Of a DNA stretch of 64,000 bases, positions 19,121 through 28,800 are shown one piece after another (position 1 is the stretch's first letter; every line of letters starts with the position of its first letter). The stretch is taken from contig NZ_JANZKV010000062.1 of assembly GCF_025060895.1 (NCBI RefSeq), forward strand, positions 23,604 through 87,603. The letters are read 5' to 3'. The position numbers and the translations under genes are program-made. Under the pieces are notes generated by a model. The model saw nothing but the letters and a program-made list of their open reading frames with translations, did not search any database and was not told the origin of the DNA. Source of the stretch: Stieleria sedimenti (GTDB lineage: Bacteria > Planctomycetota > Planctomycetia > Pirellulales > Pirellulaceae).

Positions 19121-20512
19121 ATGAAGTCCTCTTGTTTGATGGCGATTGCGTTGGTGTGTCTTTTGACAGCCTTCGCTGCCGCTGATTCACCGCGTCCCAA
19201 CATCGTGTTTATTTTTGCCGACGACTGGGGTTGGGGCGATCTGAGTTGCCACGGGCATCCTGATGTCAGAACGCCCAACATCGATCGGCTGGCGCGTGAG
19301 GGAACGGATTTCCATCGCTTTACCGTCGCCAGCGGTGTGTGTTCCCCCAGCCGAACGGCCGTGATGACGGGGCATTTTCCGGCCCGCTACAACATCGATG
19401 GGCATTTCGCCTGGGTGCCCAGTAACGCCAAACGCAACATGCCCGATTGGCTGGACACCGACACTGTCACGCTGCCCCGATTGCTGCAAAAGGCCGGATA
19501 CGCGACGGCCCATTTCGGCAAATGGCACCTGGCCAACGACATGATTCCCGATTCCCCTTCGCCGGGACAATACGGATACGATACCTACGGAGCGTTCAAT
19601 TGTTCGGGTGAGCAAATGCCTGTGCACGAAGACGCCGAACATGCGATCGAGTTTATCCAGAGGAGTCACCAGGCCGGTCAACCGTTCTTCGTCAACCTAT
19701 GGATCCATGAACCGCACACGCCCTTCCACGTCCTGCCGAAGTACCGTTGGCGATTTCGAAACAGCGGGCTCGATGAAAACGATGAGATCTACGCAGCCGT
19801 TTTGTCGCACGCCGACGATCGCATCGGCGAGGTTCTCGAGACGCTCGACAAGCTGGACCTGGTGGACAACACGCTGGTCATCTTCAGCTCGGACAACGGG
19901 CCTGCCCGCGCCCGTCCCGGAACACCGCTAGCCCTCAGCTACGACACCGCCACAGGTGCGGGATTCGGAATCGCCGCGGCCAAGGGAATCACCGCCGGAC
20001 GCAAGGGCTACAAAGCGTCGCTGTTCGAAGGCGGCATCAACGTGCCCTTCATCGCACGCTGGCCGGGCAAAATCGCCGCCGGCAAAGTCGATCAACGTTT
20101 GATGATTTCGGCCGTCGATCTGTTGCCGACGTTTTGCGAAATCGCCGGCGCGAAGTTACCCGAATCGTATCAGCCCGATGGAATCAGTCAGCTGAAACCG
20201 CTTCAAGGGGACGTCAGCGATGGCCGCGACAAACCGTTGTTCTGGAAGATGAAGGGCAACGGCAAACCCGGCCAAGCCGACTCCTTTCATTGGGTCGACT
20301 ACTGCATCGTCGACCAAAACTGGAAACTCATCAGCGACGAAGCCTCCTCGTACGTGGAGTTGTATGACATCGTCTCCGATCCCTACGAAAAGCAAGACGT
20401 GAAAGAATCGCACCCGGACGTGGTCGCGCAACTCACCGAGAAACTTGCCGCCTGGAAAGCCACGCTTCCGCCCAAACCCAACCCCAAGAATTTCTCGTCG
20501 TTGCGCGACTGA
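19121..20512 (+). CDS. Secreted sulfatase (arylsulfatase family)
   Basis: Second formylglycine sulfatase of the window, 463 residues. Signal peptide about 1-21 (MKSSCLMAIALVCLLTAFAA), then metal-binding NIVFIFADDWGWGDLSCHGH and the modification motif CSPSR at residue 74, followed by TAVMTGHFPARY. HFGKWHLAND, NLWIHEPHTPFH and LVIFSSDNGPARA are further conserved active-site segments; VPFIARWPGKI near the C-terminus is also typical. It sits between the alpha/beta hydrolase and the beta-propeller gene on the same strand, within the presumed polysaccharide-degradation run controlled by the XylR-type regulator. The sulfated substrate cannot be named from sequence alone. Confidence 0.93.
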   Translation: MKSSCLMAIALVCLLTAFAAADSPRPNIVFIFADDWGWGDLSCHGHPDVRTPNIDRLAREGTDFHRFTVASGVCSPSRTAVMTGHFPARYNIDGHFAWVPSNAKRNMPDWLDTDTVTLPRLLQKAGYATAHFGKWHLANDMIPDSPSPGQYGYDTYGAFNCSGEQMPVHEDAEHAIEFIQRSHQAGQPFFVNLWIHEPHTPFHVLPKYRWRFRNSGLDENDEIYAAVLSHADDRIGEVLETLDKLDLVDNTLVIFSSDNGPARARPGTPLALSYDTATGAGFGIAAAKGITAGRKGYKASLFEGGINVPFIARWPGKIAAGKVDQRLMISAVDLLPTFCEIAGAKLPESYQPDGISQLKPLQGDVSDGRDKPLFWKMKGNGKPGQADSFHWVDYCIVDQNWKLISDEASSYVELYDIVSDPYEKQDVKESHPDVVAQLTEKLAAWKATLPPKPNPKNFSSLRD

Positions 20513-20568
20513 ACGTGCTTACCGGCCGCCATCAATCAACGATCACGCAATCGCAAGAAATCACCTCC

Positions 20569-22116
20569 ATGAATCACCGCATGACACGAATACTACTAAC
20601 CCTGTTTTCTTTCACCGCCTTTGCAATGCTCCAGGCCGCGACCGTCCATGCAAACGATCATGCCTGGGTGATCGACACGCAAGACGAATGGCAGCAAAGC
20701 ACGACAAAGAACGAGGGAATTCAGATCAAGGACGGGATGGCAGTCCCAACCGAGCAAAACGCTTCACTGGTGAGCGTGTTGAAGACATTTGCGACCAAAC
20801 GGATGGCGGAATCGATTCAATTCGACCAGTCACCTGAATGGTCCAATTGGAATCAAACCAACGATCTTGGTCCGGTGAATCTCGGCGACGCACCGGTGAT
20901 GCTCAGCCTCGGCCCGGACAACTACTGGATGTTTGGCCGTTACGGTGGCGGCCGAAAACGGGGCGATACGTCCAAGCTGCCGCCCTTCAAGCCTGAACCG
21001 GCAACGCTCGACGGTTTCGACATTCCGCTGCAGACAACCAAGTTTCCGAATCAGTTCGATGCCGCCGGTGGACTGCAACCGAGACTGGGTGGTTACCACG
21101 CCTGGCAAAGCAAAGACATGGTCAACTGGGTTCATCACGGCCCGATCACCGAAAAAGCTTCCGCATGGATGACGACTGCCGAGTATGCCGATGGCAAAGC
21201 GTACTTTTACTACGACTTTCCCAACGACCAGGATCCACACGTTTTTGTCGATGATGACCTGTTCGATGGCCGGCCCGGTGAGAACAAAGGAATGGCCTAT
21301 GATGACCCCTCGCACGGTTCCGACTGCGGAATCATTCGCGGCCTGGACGGTCAGTTCCACTTGATCCTGGAAGACTGGAGCCCGATCAATGCCCAACGCC
21401 ATGCCTGGGATTCTCCCTTGGCGGCACATGCGGTCAGCCCCGATGGAATCCAGGATTTCAAACTGCTGGCGCCGCCGGTAGACGAACGCACCAAACCGAC
21501 CGGCAGGAAGGGAACCTACAAGCATCCCCACTGGGTGAAAGAAAACCCGGAACGTTTCAAAACAAACGTTGCCGAGTACGAAATTCACGAACCGGAACAA
21601 AACGCCTACGGTGACTGGGCGGCGATCTCGATCGGCGGACAGTACTATCTGTTTTGCGACTATGACCCGGCGGACAGCAAGACGATGAGCGTCGGTCGCT
21701 TCACATCGAAAAGCATCAATGAACCCTTCACCTGGTGCGGCAACGTTGGCCGCGGCCATCCCGATCCAGACATCATGTTCGCCGAAGGACAATTCTATCT
21801 CGCGACGCAACAGAAAATGGATTTCGTCAGCCCGGGACCCTGGGTCGAGCAGGTCGTCGTTCGTGCCGGAGTCGACGAGAACAATGACGGATCGATCGAC
21901 AAGTGGACCGATTGGCAAGCCGTCAAAGAGACCTACGACTACATTCCGGGGTTCGCCAAACAGGTCGCCAAGACTCCGGCGCGACTGGACCTGTCCGAGT
22001 TGCCCGCCGGCTACGGGTTTCAGTTCGAAGTCAAAATCAAAGACAGCACCGAGAATCAATCGAAACCGATTCTCGATCGGGTGACGTTCGCCTTTGAAAA
22101 CGACGCCGCAAAGTAG
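20569..22116 (+). CDS. Secreted beta-propeller glycoside-hydrolase-like protein (GH43/GH32-like fold)
   Basis: Exported protein of about 515 residues with a signal peptide (about 1-26, ILLTLFSFTAFAMLQ). The body has the repeated blade pattern of five-bladed glycosidases: PVMLSLGPDNYWMFGRYGG, YHAWQSKDMVNWVHHGPI, YADGKAYFYYDFPNDQDPH, CGIIRGLDGQFHLILEDWS and GHPDPDIMFAEGQFYLATQ, with scattered acidic residues where catalytic residues would lie. ATG 20569 is taken; a second Met four codons later is possible. It begins 56 nt after the sulfatase stop. Family assignment within the GH43/GH32/GH117-like clan is not secure. A substrate matching the neighbouring sulfatase is likely by context. Confidence 0.6.
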   Translation: MNHRMTRILLTLFSFTAFAMLQAATVHANDHAWVIDTQDEWQQSTTKNEGIQIKDGMAVPTEQNASLVSVLKTFATKRMAESIQFDQSPEWSNWNQTNDLGPVNLGDAPVMLSLGPDNYWMFGRYGGGRKRGDTSKLPPFKPEPATLDGFDIPLQTTKFPNQFDAAGGLQPRLGGYHAWQSKDMVNWVHHGPITEKASAWMTTAEYADGKAYFYYDFPNDQDPHVFVDDDLFDGRPGENKGMAYDDPSHGSDCGIIRGLDGQFHLILEDWSPINAQRHAWDSPLAAHAVSPDGIQDFKLLAPPVDERTKPTGRKGTYKHPHWVKENPERFKTNVAEYEIHEPEQNAYGDWAAISIGGQYYLFCDYDPADSKTMSVGRFTSKSINEPFTWCGNVGRGHPDPDIMFAEGQFYLATQQKMDFVSPGPWVEQVVVRAGVDENNDGSIDKWTDWQAVKETYDYIPGFAKQVAKTPARLDLSELPAGYGFQFEVKIKDSTENQSKPILDRVTFAFENDAAK

Positions 22117-22139
22117 TCCTCTGTCCAAATTTGGGTTTT

Positions 22140-22300
22140 GGCTTGCGTTTGTCGATCGGAAAAGGGTCAGGCTGTCACTTGCGGAACAATGAAACGATTA
22201 CCGGGCCCACGGATGGCAGCGCGAACCCACGGATTTTTGCACCCTGTGATCCGTGGGTTCGCGCTGCCATCCGTGGGTATGATTTCCGGTGGTTAGCCCG
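22140..22300. repeat. Long-stem palindromic repeat, family B (copy 2, perfect 29-bp stem)
   Basis: Arms 22206-22234 and 22249-22277 are perfect 29-bp reverse complements (cccacggatggcagcgcg... / ...cgcgctgccatccgtggg) around a 14-nt loop. Both flanks match the copy at 8570-8730. It follows the propeller gene and precedes the ThuA gene. It may terminate the upstream transcript, though no T-run follows. Confidence 0.85.
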
Positions 22301-22452
22301 GGAAAATTGCCGGAGTGCCGCCCGCCAATGCTTTCCGCGGATCGCAGACAGAGCCGAACTCTTGGTAAGCTCCACTATCTCAAAATGAAATATTGCCAAA
22401 GCACCAACTGAACAGCGCCAGTTCGTTCCCCGTCCAGATCCGCTCCCTCCCT

Positions 22453-23427
22453 ATGAGTTCCACGATGATGCAACCGATTCCACTGACGCCATCGACCCGC
22501 CATCCGGTCGCCGGACGTGCGATGACCGCGGTTCGCAGAATGACAGGGCCGATTCAGTGTCTCGCGCTGATCGCCCTGTCTGTCGTCTCGGTCGTCGGAT
22601 CGGGTCACGCCTGGTCGGCCGACGTGGAACGACCGCACGCGGTGATCGTCGTCGGCACGCTCCACTATTCGCCGGAGTTGTCGATGCCGATCTTCGCCAA
22701 AGAACTGGAGCGATTCGGATTTCGCACGACGATTGTGATGGGGGATGGAAACCCGGAAAAGAAGACCGAAAACGTGCTGCCGGGCATTGAAGCGTTGGCC
22801 GACGCGGACCTCGCGATCTTCTTCATGCGTTTTTTGAAGTTGCCCGACGCCGAATGGCAACCGATCGAAAATTACATCCGATCCGGCAAGCCCGTCATCG
22901 GCCTGCGGACGGCGAACCATTCGTTCAAATATCCGGCCGATCATCCGCGATTTTCTTGGAACGATGACTTCGGCCGACGGGTTTTAGGAACGCCCTACGT
23001 TGTGCACCAAACCAGCGAAACGCAAATCAGCGTGGTCGAGCAATCATTGGATCACCCGATCCTGTCCAACATCACCAAAACGAAGTGGGTCTCCCCGGGA
23101 ACGCTCTACCTGACGCGACTGCAGGACGGTTGCGTTCCGTTGGTGACCGGTTCGGGACAGGGACGCGTGCGGACACTCAAAAAATCCTTCGGCACGATCG
23201 AAGTCAAACAGCACGAGTCCGATGTGGTCGCCTGGGCATGGGAGAATGAATGGGGAGCCAAGGTTTTTGGAACTTCATTCGGTCATCCCGGTGACTTTAA
23301 CGAAGAATCGTTTGTTCGGATGCTGATCAATGGCTGTTGTTGGGCAGTCGGCCGACCGGTGCCCGACGCGAATGAAACCGTTTCAACCTGGCAAATCCAG
23401 CGTGTTGACAAGAAACCCAAAAAGTGA
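22453..23427 (+). CDS. ThuA-like domain secreted protein
   Basis: About 324 residues with a ThuA/glutamine-amidotransferase-like flavodoxin fold, a group common in planctomycete sugar-use loci but without settled activity. An internal hydrophobic stretch (CLALIALSVVSVVGSG) followed by AWSAD marks a signal peptide. The fold starts at HAVIVVGTLHYSPELSMP and continues DADLAIFFMRFLKLP, GKPVIGLRTANHSFKYP and KVFGTSFGHPGDFNEESF. ATG 22453 is used; an ATG at 22522 would begin closer to the hydrophobic core and fits a normal leader length better. Sixteen bases separate its stop from the ATG of the next gene, so the two form an operon. It may act on a glycan or scaffold a complex with the neighbouring cytochrome. 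Confidence 0.75.
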   Translation: MSSTMMQPIPLTPSTRHPVAGRAMTAVRRMTGPIQCLALIALSVVSVVGSGHAWSADVERPHAVIVVGTLHYSPELSMPIFAKELERFGFRTTIVMGDGNPEKKTENVLPGIEALADADLAIFFMRFLKLPDAEWQPIENYIRSGKPVIGLRTANHSFKYPADHPRFSWNDDFGRRVLGTPYVVHQTSETQISVVEQSLDHPILSNITKTKWVSPGTLYLTRLQDGCVPLVTGSGQGRVRTLKKSFGTIEVKQHESDVVAWAWENEWGAKVFGTSFGHPGDFNEESFVRMLINGCCWAVGRPVPDANETVSTWQIQRVDKKPKK

Positions 23428-23443
23428 ACTCCCCAAACGAGCG

Positions 23444-25077
23444 ATGAAACCCATTTCTATCGTGGCGATCTTGCTGGGCGGAAATCTCCCAGTTCCCAAA
23501 GTCTGCAGAATCTCCAAGCCCAGTTGATCAAGGTCGGAACCGAAGACGACATTCGTATGATCGTGACCGCCTTCAGCAAGGGAAACGGGATCCGGTCGGT
23601 TGACACGTCCATCGCGATGCTGGAAACGCTGCAACAGCTGGCAAAGCGGCAAGGGTCGACGCGACTGAGACGCATCATGCGAGGCCTGAGGACGCTGCTC
23701 GACAGCGACGACGCAACCGTCCGCGTTCTCGCCGCCAACAACCTGGGCGTCTGGCGTGTGGCAGGACGAGACGAGTTGGCCGCACTGCAGGAGGGTTCGT
23801 ACAGTCCGGCGGTCAAGCAAGCCCTCGCAGTGGCACTCGCCCAGACCAGCGCCAAGGCTTACACGGAACCGCTGGCGAATTTGGCGGCCGATGCCGACTT
23901 GGAAACTCGTTATGCCGCCGTCGTGGGCTTGGCCCATCTCGATTTGGATCGTGCCGCCAAGGCCGCCGCGACCTTGATGAGCAAAGACCCCGGCCGGGCG
24001 GATCCCGTGCCCGTCGTGCAAGCATTCTTAAATCGACAAAACGGCGGAGCACGGCTGGGCGAATCGCTGGCCGACGTCACGATTCATCCGTTGGTCATCG
24101 ACCGTGTCAGCCAGTTCCATCGCGAAAGTGGTTTGCTGAGCGACACTCTAGCGAAAACCTTCCAGCCCTCGACGCCCTCCGGCTCGCTGACGAGCGATCT
24201 GTTGGCTGAGGACATCGAAACGCTGGCGGCCGACGCGGAAACACTTGGCAACGCCGCGCGCGGCGAGCTGATCTATCGTCGCAAATCCCTGTCCTGTACC
24301 CAGTGTCACGCGATCGGACCGGCCGGACCGATCATCGGTCCCAATTTGGTCGCGGTCGGTGCCGCCGCGAAAACCAAGTACTTGGTCGAGTCGATTCTCA
24401 GTCCCAATGCGGCGATCGCCGAACACTACGAAACCAAAGCGTTTTTGCTGGACAGCGGCAGGGTACGAACCGGGATCGTGACCTTCCGAAACGAGCAAGA
24501 AGTGGTGCTGCGCGATTCGTCGGCGCTGGGCCAAGAAGTCCGTCTCGCGACGGATGAAATTGAGGCGGAAGTCCCCGCCAAGTCGCTGATGCCGGCGGGC
24601 CTGGCCGACCAGCTGAAGGACCGGAGTGAGTTTCTTGATCTGGTCAAATTCATCTCGGTGCTCGGAAAGCCCGGTGACTATGCCAATGACGAGAGTCCCG
24701 TCATCCGCAAATGGCGTGTCCTTGCAGCCCCCGAATTGGCGACGCTGCCTGACGACGATGCCGATTGGTTGCCGGCATACAGCATGGTGCGTGGCGAGTT
24801 GCCCTCTGCCGATTGGCCCGATTCCGAAGCGATCTTCGCCCGCGGTTTCGTCAACGTGCTCGTCCCTGGTGACGTTCAGCTGGAGTTGAACTCCAGCAAC
24901 GGTTTAGGACTGTGGGTCGACACACGACGGATCGATGATCTCGCGGCCCCGATCCATCTGGAACGCGGTCGGCATGCGATCACCTTTTCGATCGACCGAC
25001 GACGCCGCGACGTTGGACTTCTCGTCGAACTCAAGCCGGTCGGTGAAACCAGATTGCAACCCGAAGGCGGGCTCTGA
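23444..25077 (+). pseudogene. HEAT-repeat / c-type cytochrome planctomycete protein, frameshifted near its 5' end
   Basis: The main frame (23524-25077, 517 codons from a TTG) encodes helical HEAT-like repeats (LLDSDDATVRVLAANNLGV) and a PVC-type haem domain with CTQCH near residue 258 and GPNLVAVG, then PSLVPAG-like AKSLMPAGL. A c-type cytochrome needs export, yet this frame has no leader and no ATG. A plausible leader, MKPISIVAILLGG, starts at ATG 23444, 16 nt after the ThuA stop, in another frame that stops at 23525-23527. The main frame is open from 23428, so one missing base (or two extra) between about 23480 and 23524 would join leader and body. This may be a real mutation, a sequencing error, or expression from an unusual start. 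The body shows no decay. Confidence 0.6.
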
Positions 25078-25289
25078 TCGCGTCGCCGCAAAGGAGCACA
25101 CCCGCCAATGGTAGGGCGTACCCGCGGATCCAAGAAAATGAGAGAGCAACGTTATTCATTACCCTGTAAGATCATCTTTGAACGGTGCTTAGCTGCGACC
25201 GAAACGTGCGAGAAATACAAATCTAAAAGTTTTGCAAAGAATTGGCCCTAGTCGTTCCCCCGGGCTGCCACGCAGGTAGACTCTAGTTC
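25078..25289. other. Intergenic region upstream of the ECF sigma gene
   Basis: A 212-base gap with lower GC than its surroundings and A/T-rich tracts (aaatacaaatctaaaagtttt) near 25215. A half-copy of a 'gcgtacccgcggatcc' repeat, also found at 42.2 kb, lies near 25107. The promoter of the sigma/kinase genes must lie here, but no box could be called with confidence. Confidence 0.4.
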
Positions 25290-25847
25290 ATGTCGGCAAC
25301 TATTCACGAACGATCGATTGCGACCGACCTGCCACCGACCCAATCGTCGGAGGCGATGCTGGTTAACGTGTACCAGGAATTACGTCAGCTTGCAGCTCAC
25401 TATTTGCGAGGCAACGGTTCTCGGGCAACATTGCAAGCGACCGCCCTGGTTCACGAAGCCTATCTTCGATTGCGGAAAAGCGAGTCGCGTTGGGCGAATG
25501 AAGGGCATTTTTTTGTGGCGGCAGGGACGGCGATTCGGCGGATCATGGTCGAAGATGCCCGGCAAAAACAGGCTCAGAAACGGGGTGGCCAGATTAAGAT
25601 TGCTCCACTGCACGAGTTTTCCATCGGGAAGCTTTCTGATCACGAGCAGTTGGTTGACTTGAGTGATTGCTTGGACGTGCTCGCAGTGCACGACCGTTTG
25701 GCTTCGCAGGTTGCCGAACTGAGGCTGTTCTGCGGCCTCACGCTGGCTCAATGTGCGGAGGTGTTGGGCAGTTCTGTCGCCACGATGCACCGTGAGTGGA
25801 TCTTCGCCCGCGCTTTTTTGGTGTCCAATCTTTCGCAATCGCGATAA
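25290..25847 (+). CDS. ECF-type RNA polymerase sigma factor (planctomycete group)
   Basis: Extracytoplasmic-function sigma factor of 185 residues, directing RNA polymerase to a specific regulon. Region 2 spans VYQELRQLAAHYLRGNGSR through ALVHEAYLRL and HFFVAAGTAIRRIMVEDAR, the pattern of the planctomycete ECF group usually annotated as TIGR02999. Region 4 shows VAELRLFCGLTLAQCAEVLG, TMHREW and IFARAFL, forming the -35 binding helix-turn-helix. No anti-sigma factor is adjacent; instead a membrane Ser/Thr kinase starts 29 nt downstream. In planctomycete ECF groups, such kinase neighbours are a recognised theme and are proposed to control the sigma factor by phosphorylation. ATG 25290 has no strong ribosome-binding site. 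Confidence 0.92.
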   Translation: MSATIHERSIATDLPPTQSSEAMLVNVYQELRQLAAHYLRGNGSRATLQATALVHEAYLRLRKSESRWANEGHFFVAAGTAIRRIMVEDARQKQAQKRGGQIKIAPLHEFSIGKLSDHEQLVDLSDCLDVLAVHDRLASQVAELRLFCGLTLAQCAEVLGSSVATMHREWIFARAFLVSNLSQSR

Positions 25848-25876
25848 AAAGGCGGCAAAAATTTCGCATTGTATTT

Positions 25877-28800
25877 ATGAGCGATGCAAAATATTTTCGG
25901 CATGAATCGACTAAACGTGTTTTTCTGGAAGCAGTCGAATCCGGATTGGCCGGCACCGAACTGGATGATTGGCTGAGCGAGCAATGTGGTTCCGACGCGG
26001 CGCTTCGTCTTGACGTCGAAGATTTGCTGCGTGCGTCCGTGGCCGAGCACCGGCTGTGCGATTTGGTCGACCAGACGTACGCCGGCAAAAACGATGGCCT
26101 GAATTTGATTTCCGGCCAATGGGTTGGTCCCTACCAGATCGAGGCCCTTGTTGGAGAGGGGGGAATGGGGGTTGTCTATCGGGCTCGGCAGACACAGCCG
26201 ATCGATCGGACCGTGGCGATCAAGATGGTGAAGCCCGGCATGGATAGCCGCGAAATCCTTCGCCGCTTCCAGTGGGAACAGGCCGTTTTGGCCCGTCTGG
26301 AACACCCGAACATTGCCAGGCTGCTGGACGCGGGAACGACCGAAAACGGACAGCCATACTTTGTCATGGAATTCGTCAACGGGCAACCGTTGATCGAGTA
26401 TTGCAACCAGAACCGATTGACCATCCAGGAGCGGTTCAAGCTATTCGAAACGGTTTGTTCGGCCATCCGCTTTGCACACCAACATGGAGTTTTACACAGA
26501 GATCTAAAACCGGGAAATGTTTTGGTTGCCGACGGCACTGGAACGCCCGTGGCCAAGATCATCGATTTTGGGATCGCAAAGCTCTTGGATGCCGACGGTG
26601 AGCGAATGACTCATTTCATCCGCATCCTCGGCACCCAGCCCTATTCGAGCCCCGAGCAGCAAGTGGGAGACAAATCTCGAATCGATACCCGCTCAGATGT
26701 CTTTTCCTTGGGCATTCTCTTGCACGAACTCGTGGTCGGGCGGCTTCCAGACGTTGATCATTTTTTTCGATTTTCAGAACCAACTCTGATTGATTCGCAT
26801 CCGGTGACCCGGCCGAGCAAATGGTTCCTCGCGTTGGATGACCCGACGTGCGCCCGCCTCGCGCACGAACGCCAAACAAGTGTTTCAACCCTTCACCAGT
26901 TTCTCGCCGGAGATTTGGACTGGATTTTATTGAAAGCGATGGCAAAGTCGCCGTCGGAACGCTATGAGTCGGTCGAATCGTTTTCGAATGATTTGTCACG
27001 TCTGTCCGCCGGGCTACCGGTGCAAGCACGACGTCAAACGAAGCTCTACCTGGTGACCCGATTCTTCTTACGTCACAAAGCAGCCTCGTTGCTGACGTCG
27101 GCTGCACTCAGTTTCCTTTTGCTGGGTTTCGGCATCAGCCTGCACCAAGTCGGCGTGACGAGGGAAGCCCACCGTCTATCAGAGCGGTTGCGGGAGGGCA
27201 TGATTGCGGCACAGCAACAAACACTTGCACTCGTGGAAGCAGCGGATTGGCGACTGGCGGCCAATGCGATCGATGACGGTGACTATCTGGAAGCCGCTGA
27301 CATTTTGGATCGGCAAATCCCGGTCGATCTCGCGATGAAAAACGCTTCATCACCCACGCTCCCTTTGCCGTACAACTTCCTCCACACCCAATTGGAAAGA
27401 GCGGGACGTTCCCGGCTCGAGACTCACTTGTCTTTGTACGCGATGGCCTTCGATCCGGAGCACAAGATCAGCGCGGTGGGCGGTGAGGGTGGCATCGTAC
27501 ATGTGATTGATTTAAGGGGGAACACAGTCCGATCACTGCCCGCAAGCGGGCAACCCTCCATCAGCTCGCTGGCGTTCTCGCAGGTCACAGGAGTTTGTTT
27601 TGCCGGCGGCAGTGATGGATCGATCAAAGCGTTCAGCTTGGCGGATGAAGGTGGGTGGCAAACGGTGTGCAATCTTTCGGCACAACCGATTGTTGATTTT
27701 TGTATCAGTCGAGACGCTCGACATTTATTCGTTTGCGATGGCGGCGCGGATGTGAGTGCCGTGGAGATCAAATCCGGGAAAGTGGTTCGGCACCTTCGGC
27801 AACACGAAGGACCGATTTACGGAATTGCGATTTCGGAGGATGGAACTCGGATTGCGACGACGTCCAAGGATCAAACTTCCGCGGTCTGGCAATGGCCCAC
27901 CGGTAACCTGCTGAACCAAACATCACGCTCGGACTACCGATTGGTCGATGTTGCGTTGGACTCCGCTGGTAAAACGCTCGTAGATGGTTCTGTCGACGGA
28001 GAAGTCCGCCTGGTTGATGTCGAAACGGGAAAGTCCGGCATTACCATTCGCGTGCCCAGTGCGGTTTCGTCGGTCGACATTTCAGCCGATGGAAAGACGG
28101 TCGTCGCGGGATGTCGAACGGGGATGATTTATTGCCTAACTCGAGAGGATTTCGAACGTTCCGCGAAAGACAACCAGTTTGCCTCGACGGTGGTTCGTCA
28201 ATCACAACACCAGTCGCATGATGCTCGTGTCGAAGCGTGTCTTTGCCTTGCACCCGATTCGGTTTTCTCCGTTGGGCGAGATGGGCGATTGGTCGAGTCG
28301 AGTTTTCGATCCAACACCGTCAAGACAACGGATGTCAGGTCCAAAAACGATCGCATTGCTGTTTCGCCCAACGGCGATTGGATCGCAGCTCACGATTACA
28401 TCCGAGCCGAATTGATCGAAACGGCGACTGGGAAAACGTTTTCATTGGACGCGGAGTTGCCGAAAAGCGAATTCGCGGGACTGAACTTTTCACCGCAGGG
28501 TGATCTGTTACTCACGACCCAGGACGGCCGAATCGTGAAAATGAACCTTCCGGTGCCTGACAGAGGCGGCAGAGTGAACGTGACGAAGGGCTCCATCGCT
28601 GCGGCCGTGCGGGTCTTCGACGCACCCATCACCGCAGATTACGCCGAGGTGCGTTTTTCTCGCAGCGGTGACCGCATGATGCTCTTTTCACGGCGTGATT
28701 CTTTGGTGATCGTGGTCAGTTTCCCGCAACTTGAACTGCTCTTCAAAAAGGAAGTTCGCGAAGCGTATACGGCCGACCTTTCTGCAAGCGGCCGGTTTCT

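Noticed and set aside
20830-22128. 432-codon minus-strand frame opposite the propeller gene
   Set aside because: Shadow frame; the plus strand has a signal peptide and blade repeats.
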